Below are positions 1-13,800 of a DNA stretch of 64,000 nt, piece after piece; within the stretch, counting starts at the first letter, position 1, and every line of letters begins with the position of its first letter. The notes beneath the pieces are model-generated. The model had not been told where the DNA came from, did no database searches, and was given only the letters and a program-made list of their open reading frames with translations. Location: positions 7,364,001-7,428,000 of the forward strand of contig NC_064034.1 in assembly GCF_932526225.1 (NCBI RefSeq), written 5' to 3'. Source of the stretch: Nematostella vectensis. Lineage: Eukaryota; Cnidaria; Anthozoa; Actiniaria; Edwardsiidae. Made by a program: the position numbers and the translations under genes.

Positions 1-369
1 TTCAACTTCCGGTTAAAAAGCCTAGTACTATAAACTGTTAAAGGGTTTTGTAATCGACCTGTGACCACTACGGTCATTGCTGAGTATAGCCGTAAAGTAT
101 TTATAAGCCAGATTTATCAGAGAAGTCTTCCATGTGGGTTGAAAGTGCGCATGCGGCTTACATTTGTCACCGTTGTCAATCGATCTTCTACGGTTCAATC
201 CAATTTCAGTTGTTAATTTGCAATTAAAATGCTAGCAAACATTTCCATTCATCTTTGTTTTAGTACTTGCCGATTCGCGTCTCTGGGTTTTCGCGTTGTT
301 TGTTTGAATTTGTGCTTAAAGAGCTAAGTACAGCCAAAACTGCGATTTTCAAGTCCGAGAACAGAGCAG
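1..369. other. left flank, no feature seen
   Basis: I see no exon, RNA gene or repeat here. The stretch lies upstream of the first recognisable exon of the lectin-domain gene and is probably intron of that gene. Confidence 0.4.
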
Positions 370-1815
370 GCCACGTTAGATTGGGGGGGAGGGGGCACAA
401 TAAAGAAACATTAGGGAGGGGGGACACAATACAGAAACATTGGGGAGGGGGTTCACAATAAAGAAACATTGGGGGTGAAGGACACAATACAGAAACATTG
501 GGGAAGGGGGACACAATACAGAAACATTGGGGGTGGGTGACACAATACAGAAACATTGGGGAGGGGGGACACAATACAGAAACATTGGGGAGGGGGGCCA
601 CAATACAGAAACATTGGGGAGAGGGGGGACACAATACCGAAACATTGGGGAGGGGGGACACAATACAGAAACATTTGGGAGGGGGGACACAATACAGAAA
701 CATTGGGGAGAGGGGGGACACAATACCGAAACATTTGGGAGGGGGACACAATACAGAAACATTGGGGAGGGGGGACACAATAGAGAAACATTGGGGAGGG
801 GGGACACAATAGAGAAACATTGGGGAGGGGGGCCACAATAGAGAAACATTGGGGAGGGGGACACAATAGAGAAACATTGGGAAGGGGGGACACAATAGAG
901 AAACATTGGGGAGGGGGGGCACAATAGAGAAACATTGGGGAGGGGGGCCACAATAGAGAAACATTGGGGAGGGGGACACAATAGAGAAACATTGGGGAGG
1001 GGGGACACAATAGAGAAACATTGGGGAGGGAGGCCACAATAGAGAAACATTGGGGAGGGGGGCCACAATAGAGAAACATTGGGGAGGGGGACACAATAGA
1101 GAAACATTGGGAAGGGGGGACACAATAGAGAAACATTGGGGAGGGGGGGCACAATAGAGAAACATTGGGGAGGGGGGCCACAATAGAGAAACATTGGGGA
1201 GGGGGACACAATAGAGAAACATTGGGGAGGGGGGACACAATAGAGAAACATTGGGGAGGGGGGACACAATAGAGAAACATTGGGGAGGGGGGACTCAATA
1301 GAGAAACATTGGGGAGGGGGACACAATAGAGAAACATTGGGGAGGGGGGACACAATAGAGAAACATTGGGGAGGGGGACACAATAGAGAAACATTGGGGA
1401 GGGGGACACAATAGAGGAACATTGGGGAGGGGGGACACAATACAGAAACATTGGGGAGGGGGGACACAATAGAGAAACATTGGGGAGGGGGACACAATAG
1501 AGAAACATTGGGAAGGGGGGACACAATACAGAAACCTTGGGGAGGGGGGACACAATAGAGAAACATTGGGGAGTGGGGACACAATAGAGAAACATTGGGG
1601 AGGGGGACACAATAGAGAAGCATTGGGGAGTGGGGACACGATAGAGAAACATTGGGGAGGGGGGACACAATAGAGAAGCATTGGGGAGGGGGGACACAAT
1701 AGAGAAACATTGGGGAGGGGGGACACAATAGAGAAGCATTGGGGAGTGGGGACACAATAGAGAAACATTGGGGAGGGGGACACGATAGAGAAACATTGGG
1801 GAGGGGGGACTCAGC
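370..1815. repeat. minisatellite, about 29-bp unit, roughly 50 copies
   Basis: The unit is GGGGACACAATAGAGAAACA followed by TTGGGGAGG. Copies differ by AGAG/ACAG/ACCG and by small indels in the G run. The array starts after a short unrepeated flank and ends 57 bp before the first visible exon of the lectin gene, so it lies in an intron. Long open frames exist on both strands only because the unit has no stop codon; they are not genes. The core (GGGGGCACAATACAGAAA plus CATT) also occurs once inside small transposons at 9,234-9,401 and 57,249-57,383, which suggests how the array began. Confidence 0.95.
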
Positions 1816-1871
1816 AATTCAATAATATGTTATTAGGATATAATTATTAAATGCTCTATGCTTTGTCACAG

Positions 1872-4800
1872 GGAACTTCCTACTCGACAGTGCCGATGAG
1901 TACTCACCCAAGGAATTCTTGATCGATAATGCGGAGTTGTATTTTCAAGTTACGAAGGAATTCAAGCGGTTTTACGTGCGAGGGTTCAAGACGGTGGCAA
2001 AAGTCGAGTTTGACATGGAGGTATCAGCGGTGAGTGACGACGAACTGGAGGCTGTCGGGACGACAGAGGAATCCGTACCGGCAGGTAGGTTGTCGTCATG
2101 TATTGCTTTTGGCCATTTTTTATAGGGGCAAAGGTTGAGATATTTCTCCGCGTACCCTTATGTGGGCGTAAGGCCAGTACTGCTATGTGGCCACCACGCA
2201 GGCTAAGGCTCTTACCTTACTAGAATTGTAACCTTGGTGGATGCGATCTTTGTTACAACACCTTTAGCTTTTCAAAGATTTCAGAAAAGTGCATCTTTAC
2301 ATCCGTACATATGGCATTAAAAGTCAAACGACGGTGCCATTCTCTTTTTTATAATGTTTATTTATTGTCTTTTGAAAATTGATTAAAGTGATCCCATCAG
2401 GCCCGTACCCAGGGGGGTTACGGGGGGGTGTGAACGAACTTTTCGGATTTCGCAACCCCCCCCCCCCCCCCCCCAAGAAAAATCCTGGGTACGGGCCTGC
2501 CCATAGGGTGAAATAAACATCAACAGCCAATTATTTTATGCTATCGTTTATGTTTATTCCAGCCCGTCTGGAGGAAGCTCTCGCCGCACCGACGCTCGAG
2601 GACAAAGAAGAAGAAAATATTTTTCTGACTGATGGAGAGGGGAGCTTAGATAACATCGATTGGGGAAATATCGACTGGGGAGAAGGGTCGGGGCTAGAGG
2701 AGGAAGAGTGGAATTTCGATAGCAATTCAACAGCGCACGCAGACAGCCGTCGACCCGCAAAGCTCATACGACCGAAGCCATCTTTCAAAAAGAAGTCCCG
2801 TAGACCGTGTAAAGTTTTGCCATCTAAAGACGATGCTATCAAGAGACGAAAGAGGAAGTTCCAGAGGAAGTTCCACAATTACCACGAAGCTGGAGACACA
2901 TTGTGTCAAGACAAGGAAGAGAAAAGGGTTAGAGGTATGAGCGAAACTGGCCTAGCACAAGAAGACGAAGAAAAAGATGAGAAGAAAGAAACCGGAATTA
3001 TAAGCTTCTTCCAGGGAGCGGATATTCAAGGCTATGTATACAATTCCTTAAAGACGATGGGATTACCTCTTTTGAGTGTGAAGAACGCATCACTGGGGAT
3101 CAACGTGCAGGAGAATAGCACAATAGTCAGGGCGACAGGAACCGCTAAGCCCATTCTAGGCTTTGAAGCAGCCATACATTTTGAGATAGTAAAGAAAGGG
3201 ATATTTGCTGTTGGTATCACGGTGGATAGAGCTCAAGTTGGCGCACTTACCAAAAAGCTCTTCAAGAGGGAGATAAACATTTTCGGAAAGCTACGAGACC
3301 CAGCAGTAAGTATGGCGATCAGGATGATGACGATGCTAATGGTAATGATGATGATAATGTTAGTTGAAGTGATGATATAGAGGATGTTAGTGTTAGTAAA
3401 GGTGAATGATTGATGATGATGGTGGTGATGATGATGGTGATGGTGATGGTGATGGTGATGGTGATGGTGATGGTGATGGTGATGGTGATGGTGATGGTGA
3501 TGGTGATGGTGATGGTGATGGTGATGGTGATGGTGATGGTGATGGTGATGGTGATGGTGATGGTGATGGTGATGGTGATGGTGATGGTGATGGTGATGGT
3601 GGTGGTGGTGGTGATGGTGATGGTGACGATGATGATAAAAGTACAAAGACTTGATAAAAATGACGATAATGAGGTTGAAACGACAACGTCGATGGTGATG
3701 TTGAGTTATGGTGAAGATAATAAGTATGTTGTTGATGATGATGAAACTGAAGATGATAATTAATATAACGATAAGCTAATTCGATGACGACGAGGGTAAT
3801 GATGGTGCGAATAACGAACATTACGAAGAGGATGATGGCAACGATGATAACGAGTATGATGATATTTTTTTTTCATCACCGCAGCTATCATTTATATGAC
3901 AATGTTAACATGAGCTTAACCTTACAGATCGGTTTCGCGTTTGCGCAAGAAGGGTTTAAGCTCACTGATGCCACGCACTTCACACGGGACCCCCTTAAGT
4001 CAATGCTAGGTATGGAGGTTACCAACAGCTTCGTGATAGCCATTAGCGCTAAGCTCCCAGATGACTGCGGTACGGACGTCCTGTGTAAATGCGCTGTCAA
4101 GCTATTCGGCGAGAATACTCACATTGAGTTCATGGCAAATATATGGTCGTCAAAGATTAAGGTACTGGGCCGCGTGACCAAGCGGAATGAGGGGTCTAAC
4201 AAGGGCAAGTTTAGGCTCAGCAAGATTGAACTATTTATGGAGGTAAGCTTTTTGGCTCTTTCTAGCTATTTTGCGCCTTAGCTTTATTTATAGCCATTAT
4301 CGCTATAATTCTCTATCTTGTTCTTTATAGATGACACAAAGGCTGGCCTCTGGTATGGCTTCCCGGGCATCTTGCCCCCGGGAACTTGGCACCTTTTGTG
4401 TTTATATCCTATGCTTTTCCATAGAAAACAAACAAGCTGACCTCCTTTCCGGTATTTGGCTTCCCGGGCATCTTGCCCCCGGGTACTTGGTATCTTTTGT
4501 TTCATTCTATAAGCTTTACCATAGATAACATACAAGCTGACATCCCCTCCGGTATTTGGATTCCCGGGCATCTTGCCCCCGGACACTTGGCAACTTTTGT
4601 GTTTAATTCTATATGCTCTTCCATAGATAACATACAAGCTGACCTCCCCTCCGGTATTTGGCTTCACGGTAGAGCTCGCCATCCCTGTCGAGGGCAACAC
4701 GTACCGTGATGGCCGCGTGGAGCGTAAAGGCGAGTTGTACGTGGGCGGGACCCTTAAGCTCTCTGGACTCGGCTCACTTACAGGAGAAGTCTACATGGAT

Positions 4801-7800
4801 GGCAAGTGGGAAAGTGTGTTTGGGATCTCATTCATATCCATCAGTGACATTAAAATAGGGTAAGGAGACCGCTATACATTTTCCAGGTGGGTGTTGCTGG
4901 CAAACCATACGTTTGATTAGCTTAATTGAATGCAATTGATGGATAGGGCAATATCTTGACTTATTTTCCTTATTTCTCCTATAAGCTCACCATTGCTTGT
5001 TTATTACTGCTGTACTGATTTGACTTTTACTGGCATAGCGTACATGTCCTTGTCATCCCTATCCCAAAACCAGCAACTACATGTTTGTCTTGCATTCACA
5101 TCCCTCTCTCCCGGCGGAAACCCTCGAAGGTGCGTTGCTAGGCTTTGCAAAGAGTGTGCACAAACATACCTAAAATAATATCAGCGATTTTCCGATGGGA
5201 ACAAAACGCTTTTTGGTGGCCGAGGAGTTGCGCGCACCACCAGACCCTGTCCCTATCTTCACGCATGTCTCATGTTGTTCTCGTACAGAGTGACTATTCT
5301 ACTAGCTGACGGGATTCCACAAGCCTTGGAAATCAAGGGCCGCTTGGAGCTGGGCACTAATTGCTATGGATCTAAGGCATTTGACAAAGATGGGCAGTGC
5401 TTGGGAGCGGGAGTGATCGCTGGAGTAAACGTTAATCCACTCAAAGACTATTTCTTTGCCGAGTTTTCTGCTCTAACTGTTGGCAAGATTTTCAGGATGC
5501 TTGGATCGAAGTTGCAAATACCTAAAGTGGTGGCGGACAGCGGCTTTCCAGAGGGAGCTGTTGTAAGTAAACTATGCTATGATCAAACAGAGAAATTATA
5601 AGGAACTACCATATGACTTCGTGTGGAGATACCATTTAATCCACTGGCGAGGAAGGAAATGACGGAAAAAGCTTCAAATAAGCCCACTTCTCATAAGGTA
5701 GACAATTCCTTCAAGTGCATAGAAAGCTAAAGCGAACAAAATATTAAATCAAATATATTTTGTTAACTTGATGCGACTCCCTTTTTAAAGTATATATGTG
5801 CCAAAATGGATCAGGTCGAATTTTGCTGTGCCAAAATCTGCTTGACAGTATTAGTGCATAGTATTGTATGCAGTACCATGTGCAAGTGTTTCCCATTATG
5901 CCGCGAGGAAGCAAAATGTAAACAGAGAGACACTGTACAGACCCGTACCCAAGATTTATCTTAGGGGGGGGAGGGGGGGGCTGGTTCTAGAAATCCGAGA
6001 CGGAAAGTGGACCAAATTTTTCCGGGAGGGGGGGGGTGGGGTGGTAGAGGGATTTTTTTAGGGGGGATTTTTCATGTCTTTGCAGTTTTATCTCCACGGG
6101 ACGTTTATTGTCGGGTTTGGCTACATACCAGAGTGATTTAGCTTTTGCTTTATAGTTTTGTCTACTGAGTTTGTCTATTGAGAAACTCAGTAAACAAACT
6201 CTGTTGGTGGGGGGGGGGTGCGTTCGCACCCCCTGCAACCCCCTGGGTACGGGCCTGCTGTTGCTAATGCTGTGTTAATCTTTTTCTTACTCGTAGATCT
6301 GGGCGTCTTCCACAAATCAGGACGTCAAGTATAATGGTGCAATAAAGAATTTAAGACGCGGAATATACTTCAAGGGAATGGTCAACATCTTGGGGTTTAC
6401 CCCAAAACTGGAAATCGGGATAACTGAAGAGGTACAAAATGCTCACCGATACTAAAGGATGCTTACATCACGGAAAAACTATTGTCATGTGTCCAACCAT
6501 TATCATTAAATGACGCTCATACTCTAGTTTGTATTATTTATCTACCATCATTTAAAGAGAAACTGGCCGAAACGAGCAAACCTACCACTCCTATTTCATT
6601 TTGTTTTGAGTCTTGAAAAAACACCCTAAACCGTTAAGGTTATGTTTTCACCCTTAATTAAAGCCTGTTTGTCTCTATTTAGATTATATTTTTGAGAAAT
6701 AAATCCTGTTTGAAAATTCCTCGATTTGAACGATTTTTTCATGAAAGCCAAGTTGGATGATGTCTTAAAAAGAAAGCCCGATTGAGCACTGTGCCGTGTT
6801 TGATGATTCTAAAATTGGTCTTGACAGGCAATCTTCTTTGATGCTGAACTAGATCCAGTCAGGTTTGCCGGAGGAATCCACATCTTACGGTCACTAAAGG
6901 ACATGAAGCAGGGACCAAAGATCGTAGTCAACGCAACTCGTAAACCGCTGCAAGCGCAGGTGATACAACGCATCTTTTATAAGCGGTCACCTTCGTAGTT
7001 TTGTTAAAGGTTTTGATTTAGGTTTTTTCTATAAAAGAATACATCTCGTTGCTATAGGGTCGTCCCCTTATCCATATTTCAATCATTACTTGGAAAAACA
7101 ACGAAAATTTGTCTTTAAACGTCATATGATAGAAATCGTAATAAAGGCCGCATTATCTGCGAAAAATAAAATAAAATAAAAGTGTTGTGAACCAGCACGT
7201 TAGCAAAAACAAGTTGATTTCACGCATTGAACATTGTGTCACTCTTACATTAACCGTCCGCGGCCACCATTTTTCAGGTATAATGCAAATACATATTTTT
7301 TGTCCGGTACCCACCCTTTGGGTGTCTGCCTGTCTGACACGTCCCACTGACGCCTTTTATGTCGTATAAAAATTTGATGCCTAAATGAGACATTTTTCTT
7401 CTTGATAATTTATCCGGGGAACCCCTTTCTGCTATAGACAAGTACCACAAAGCGCGAGCAATTGCATCCACAAAATTTGTGGGTTTTTTTTCACAAAATA
7501 AGCTACGGGACACTACGCTAGCACATAAAGGCTGAGTTCAGCCGTTCACCAGCTGTTCACAATTTCCCAAGGATTGTAGATTATGTTTTCCCAGTGGCTC
7601 ATGGTTGCAAAATGACACGAGCTGACAGAATCTCTATAATGTTGCTGTTACCAGGTATACATTCATGGGGCTCTCAAGATCTTTGGCGCTGAGACGGAAA
7701 CCAAGTTCAACCTGACGATGGAGCAGATCGAAGCGGATTTCTACTTGAACCTGTTCTCATACCTTAAGACCCGTGTGCGCCTATCGGCCGGGTACGGGCG

Positions 7801-10800
7801 AAGTCTTTCGAGTACGGGCGTGGAGGCAAGTGTTGATATCAAATCTGATATCCAGGAACTAATGAAGAATGCCACGGAATACCTGACAGGGAAACTGGAG
7901 TTTGCCCGTAAGAGAATAGAGGATGCTAAAGGCAGGATTAAAGACGCGAAGCAGACTTGTATGAAGAAAGCCGCGGGTGCTTGTGATGTGTGCGAGCAAA
8001 TAACAAAGAGTCAAATACAAGAGGAGTGTAGGGTAGCTATGGATCAGTTCAAGCATTTCCTTGGGGCTTCTGTCGACAAGTTTGGTGAGTTCCGACATGC
8101 GACATGCATAGACAGCTACCATCGATATGCGATATCTATATACAGTACTTTTGACAATTTTGGCGAGTCCCGACAACATGCATAGAAACTACTATCGATA
8201 TGCGATATGTATAGACAAGCACAGTTGACAAGTTCGGCGAGTTCCGACATACATGTAAGAAACTACTTTTGACTGGTCTACATACAACATGTACAAGACA
8301 AGTACCCTCACGGTTCGGTTATATTCGACATACATAGAAAACTGCATAGAGTATATAAAGACAGGTACAGTGGGTTTGATGTTCTCTGTAGGAGGATGTA
8401 ACAGCTTTCGACATATGCAAGGCAACGGCTGGCGGCCCGATCAGTGATTTCCGGCATTTCATCAGACATCTACACAACCCTCAACCGACAACTCTATTAA
8501 TGATGCACCCCCTCATCACCACTATCTATCCCGTCCCCTACTACGTATCCCAACCATCAACCTCATCAAACTGACACTGCTCAATACTCACATTTTTGCC
8601 CTTACCTGCCAGGCGCTAAGGTGAGAGCAATAGGCAGGCAAGTTAAAGCCGCGTTCTTACGCTCAAGAGCAAAGAGGTACATTGACTTACTGCGAAGGAA
8701 AGGAGGTGGTGCGACACTCGTCAGAAGGAGACGCTTCATCAGTAAACTCATCTGTGATAAGTTCCTTGGGAAAGTCCTCAGCATATCCCAAGATCTTTGC
8801 GAAGGTAAAGCTGCTTGGTTGAGCTTTATGTGTATTATATGTTATTTTTTTAAATATGAATACAATATGTAACCTTCACATAACGGACGTTCATTCAGCG
8901 GAATCTTAATATTCCAGGCACTTTCCAAATTTCATTCTAATGTAATAAAGGTACCATTATCGCCCACGATCTTTCAATGTTTATGGACTTGTAGCATGTA
9001 CCACGAAGGGTATGCTCCATTCTTGGATCTTATGTCTACTATACTATACTAATGTAATCTTATACCATCTCTTTAAATATGAATAGCTTTTGCATTCATT
9101 TGATCACGTAAATCTTTGGAGCATAGCGAGCAACATCACAATGGGTGTATGCTATAGCTTGGATCTAATGCTTTGCTGATATGAATAGGATTCACCAAAA
9201 ACTGTTACTCAACTCTGCCAAATTGTCGTCTTTCAGGGCCGTAGCAAGTGGTGGGGCACTGGGGGCACGTGCCCCTCCAATAATTTTAAAAAATGTAAGG
9301 AAATGACCAGTAGGGGCGTGGCCGTGCCCTCTCAAATGTTTTCAATATTTCTGTATTGTGCCCCCCCCTCCCAAATATTTCGAGGCCTGCTACGGCTCTT
9401 GATAAGCCTATGATAATACTTCTTCAGGGAGACTTAAATATGAATTGCTTATGCGTCCATTTGATCATGACTTTAGGGACCTGTAGCATAGCGGGCCACA
9501 TCACGAAGGGCGTGTGCCATAGCTTGGACTTGGCGCACGGTGCTCTGTACGCGATCGAGCGTTCGGCTTACTGGGTGCAGCAAGCGCTTCCACACATCAC
9601 AAAGAACCTCCTATACATTCATCGCCTGTCATTTTACATCAAAGCTTCGCCCAGTATCGACTCCAGGGTCAACGGGTCTGCTGATGTTACGATATTCCAG
9701 GCGCGACGTGAATTCGACTTTGAGATCAATTTGGAGGACATCCTCGAGAACGCCATGAGGCTCGGTAAAAGGGCACTGGAATACTTTATGGAATTGTTCA
9801 GTAAGAGGTTTTCCAAGCCCAGCTATGACCTACCAAGTGGAAAATCAGACTTTTTATTATCGGGTAAGCTGCCAGAATTACTGCCATGGATATTTTCGCG
9901 CATTTTCGAGCGATAATGCAAATTGACTAGTACAAAATCAAACAGGTACGCATCACACACAAAGAAAAAGCAAGACATATGCAAGAAATATGATTTTGAA
10001 TGTTGTTTTGTTTGTATTCTTACCATATGGTATTGGTGAGCACGGTATCCACACCATATATGGAATTGAGAGCACGGTACTACACCATATATGGTATTAG
10101 TGAACACAATATTCAGACCATATGACATTGAACAACTGCACTCTCTGGCAAGGTTTGATTAATAAAGCATTTTGTTTCAGGGGAGATAAAGCTGATGAGT
10201 ATTGAGAGCCGCAAATGTGTCGGAATCAAGGAGGCGACCAGTGCTTACGCGGCAAGGAGCAAGACGCCCATACTTCAACCCTGCGAGCAATCATCCACGG
10301 GATGGGCGTTCACCCTTACCGGGGCACTTATGGTGAGGGGTCAGCCATTTCTACCGGGAACACTGGGATTCATTGTATCTGTCGTTTAAAAAATATGCGA
10401 CATAAAAAACAGACCATACGACATAAAACTTTGCGTGCATCTGCCTAATACGACAATGTGTTTAGTGTTTAGGGTGCACGTTCCCCCCCCCTCCCCCCAA
10501 TATGTTAAAATATTATAAGGAAATGACCAGTAGGGGCGTCGCTGTGCCCCCAAATATTTATTTAGTACTAATATTTATTTAGTATTAATATTTATTTAAT
10601 GTTTCTGTATTGTGCCCCCCCCCCCAAGGTTTCGTACGATTAAACCTGGATTATGAGATTATATATATATATCATTCTATTGCTTTATTCTTCGCTCAGC
10701 ATCTGAATACTGGCGAGTGCCTCACATTCGACGAGTCCATCGAGAGTATAGAGCTCGCCAAATGCAAGGTGAACGCCAAAAGTCAGAAGTTCATATGCAA

Positions 10801-13800
10801 TGGGAAACGCGTCATGCCTAGAAAAGACAAGACCTTATGCCTTACAGAAACAGGTACCTCTCCTTGTATATTTCTATGCTGTTTAAAAACTGCAAGTTTT
10901 AGACGTAATAAAGCGGCCACATTTGTAGACTGTTTTAGCAGAAGACGTAATGAATATAAATTATGCAGATTGTATAAATATGATACACAAGATAATTTTT
11001 CCCGCAATGTTGCGAAAAAGTAGAAACGAATTCTACTTTTCTTGCAACTCGTAACACAACAAAAAAAATGTATTGCAAGTTGAAAAAAGATGTTACACGG
11101 AAATTTTCATGACACTCGTAACGCAACAAAAATTGCAGGAGTAATTGCCTCGTGTTACATGGCCTTCTGAAGGCAACGCCACCGAAATAGCGCACAAGGG
11201 GGTGGAGGGGGAGGGGGGGGGGGGTGCACGTCTTCTTTATTTTTCCTATTGCAACTTTGCCCCCTTTTTTGTGTGTTTAGGCGCTGGAAACCATGGAGGG
11301 ATTGAATGTCGTTTTTTAACCCAATTGTTTATATCTAAGTTTCATATTATACATTTCCAATCTCTCAGTAAAAGAAGATATCGATGACGTCTCGAGTATT
11401 CATCTTGATGCATGCGATGATGAGGATGAGGAGATCTCTGATCGCCAAAGCTGGAGCATCGAAGGAGACCCCGCTCAAAGAAGCCTTTGCGACAGATTTG
11501 TTCCAGGTGTGTTGCGTTAGGCCATCAAACGGTCGAGTGTCGTACGAAAGAAAAATGAACGAACGCTATCCGTGGGTCTAATATATAGGGCTAACGCTGC
11601 GCTCGAATGAGACGTACAAATGTTGATACAATAAAAAGTGCAAGCAAGAATTATGACATGCTTATAGACCACTGATAAAGTCGTGCTTAGAATTATATTA
11701 AATCGCTAGAAAAACGCTCACTACAATGGCGTCGACCACGACAAGACACAGCAGCATCTGCTCTCCCTGTGACGAGGAGGGGATGGGATACTCCCTAATT
11801 TTTTGTACAGGGATGGTCGCTGTATTTTTAGGGTCTAAAATGAGGGGATGGGTCGTATCAATACAAAATCAGTATAATTAGAAAAGCATTGTTATCTTGT
11901 GGTTTTCGTTTTAGGTCACAAAAAAGGAAGGGTTTAGCTCAAGGATTTAAGAAATCGGTAGCCACATTATCCTTTTCTGTAAAATTCCGTAATTTTTTCT
12001 CTATCGTTAGACGGAACGAAGACGTGCTTTACGTGAGAGAGACAAGCCACCAAACAAAACTTTCCATATAATTTCTATTTACGTGAACGTCACTTCAAAA
12101 TGCAAAATGCATTCAGGCGTTTTCACTATAAAGCTTGTGAATAGCCTAACGATACTCTTAAATTTCTTTGAGCCTAAAGAGTTTGAAATAATATCATTTA
12201 CATCATTTTTCGTGCGTTTCTATAGATATTGCGTTCAACAAGCCATCAGAACAATCGAGCATAGCAAGCATAGCGTTAAAGGAAGGCGCTACCCCGACCG
12301 CCATGACCGCTGACCGGGCTGTGGATGGTGACATGTCCTCGTCGTTGAGTGAGGGCTCGTGTATAGCCACCCAGTCAGAGACGGATCCCTGGTGGCGAGT
12401 GGACTTACAGCGCGAGTACATCGTTACAGATGTCAGTATTGCAGGTACGTGATGTAGTGGAAGGCCCATCGGCCCTAGTCAGGGCCCGACCATTTAAAGA
12501 ACTATCCCGTTTGCCAGGTTGTTGATATTTCTCCTGCTCGATGTATTTTTTTTGGCGGCAAGTTTGGGGCTGCAGCCAAAGAGCAACAATGCGACAGAGC
12601 TACCAACTAGATTGACCATGTTTTTTTAACGGTATTCGGTTGTGCTTTTAATTCGGCTAATTTTCTTCAGAGGAAGAGAGGTCGATGCTGACGCTCGTCG
12701 AGACCCGGGTAGGGATGGAGCGGGCCAAGTTCAACACCAACCCGATGTGCGGTGACCGGCTCAGACAGGTCAAGAGAGGCGAGACGTGGACATCGCAATG
12801 CTCGCCTCCTCTCGCGGGAAGATATGTGTCGATACAGAAAATCGGCGACGGTGTCCTCAGTATCTGTGAAGTCGCAGTGTTCGCCAGACAAGGTTAGGGT
12901 GTTCTCAGTATCTGTGAAGTCGCAGTGTTTGCCAGGTAAGGCGAGGGTGTTTTTCGGTGAAGTCACAGTGTTTGCCATGCAAAGTAAGGCTGTTCTCAGT
13001 ATCTGTGAAGTCGCAGTGTTCGCCAGACAAGTTAAGGGTGTTCTCAGTATCTGTGAAGTCGCAGTGTTTGCCATGCAAAGTAAGGGTGTTCTCAGTATCT
13101 GTGAAGTCGCAGTGTTTGCCAGACAAGTTAAGGGTGTTCTCAGTATCTGTGAAGTCGCAGTGTTCGCCAGACAAGGTAAGGCTGTTCTCAGTATCTGTGA
13201 GGGTCGCCGTGTTTGCCAGGTAAGGCGAGGGTGTTTTTCGGTGAAGTCGCAGTGTTTGCCATGCAAAGTAAGGCTGTTCTCAGTATCTGCGAAGTCGCAG
13301 TGTTTGCCATGCAAAGTAAGGGTGTTCTCAGTATCTGTGAAGTCGCAGTGTTTGCCAGGTAAGGCGAGGGTGTTTTTCGGTGAAGTCACAGTGTTTGCCA
13401 TGCAAAATAAGGCTGTTCTCAGTATCTGTGAAGTCGCAGTGTTTGCCAAAGTAAGGCTGTTCTCAGTATCTGCGAAGTCGCAGTGTTTGCCATGCAAAGT
13501 AAGGCTGTTCTCAGTATCTGCTAAGTCGAAGTGTTTGCCATGCAAAGTAAGGGTGTTCTCAGTATCTGTGAAGTCACAGTGTTTGCCATGCAAAGTAAGG
13601 GTGTTCTCAGTATCTGTGAAGTCGCAGTGTTTGCCAGGTAAGGCGAGGGTGTTTTTCGGTGAAGTCGCAGTGTTTGCCATGCAAAGTAAGGCTGTTCTCA
13701 GTATCTGTGAGGGTCGCCGTGTTTGCCAGGTAGGGCGAGGGTGTTTTTCTGTGAAGTCACAGTGTTTGCCATGCAAAGTAAGGCTGTTCTCAGTATCTGT

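Noticed and set aside
260..1817. Long open frames of 335-459 residues over the first minisatellite
   Set aside because: They are repeats of one stop-free 29-bp unit, open in several frames and both strands.
3233..3821. Poly-His, poly-Ser/Pro and poly-Asp/Gly frames
   Set aside because: They arise from the GATGGT microsatellite in an intron.
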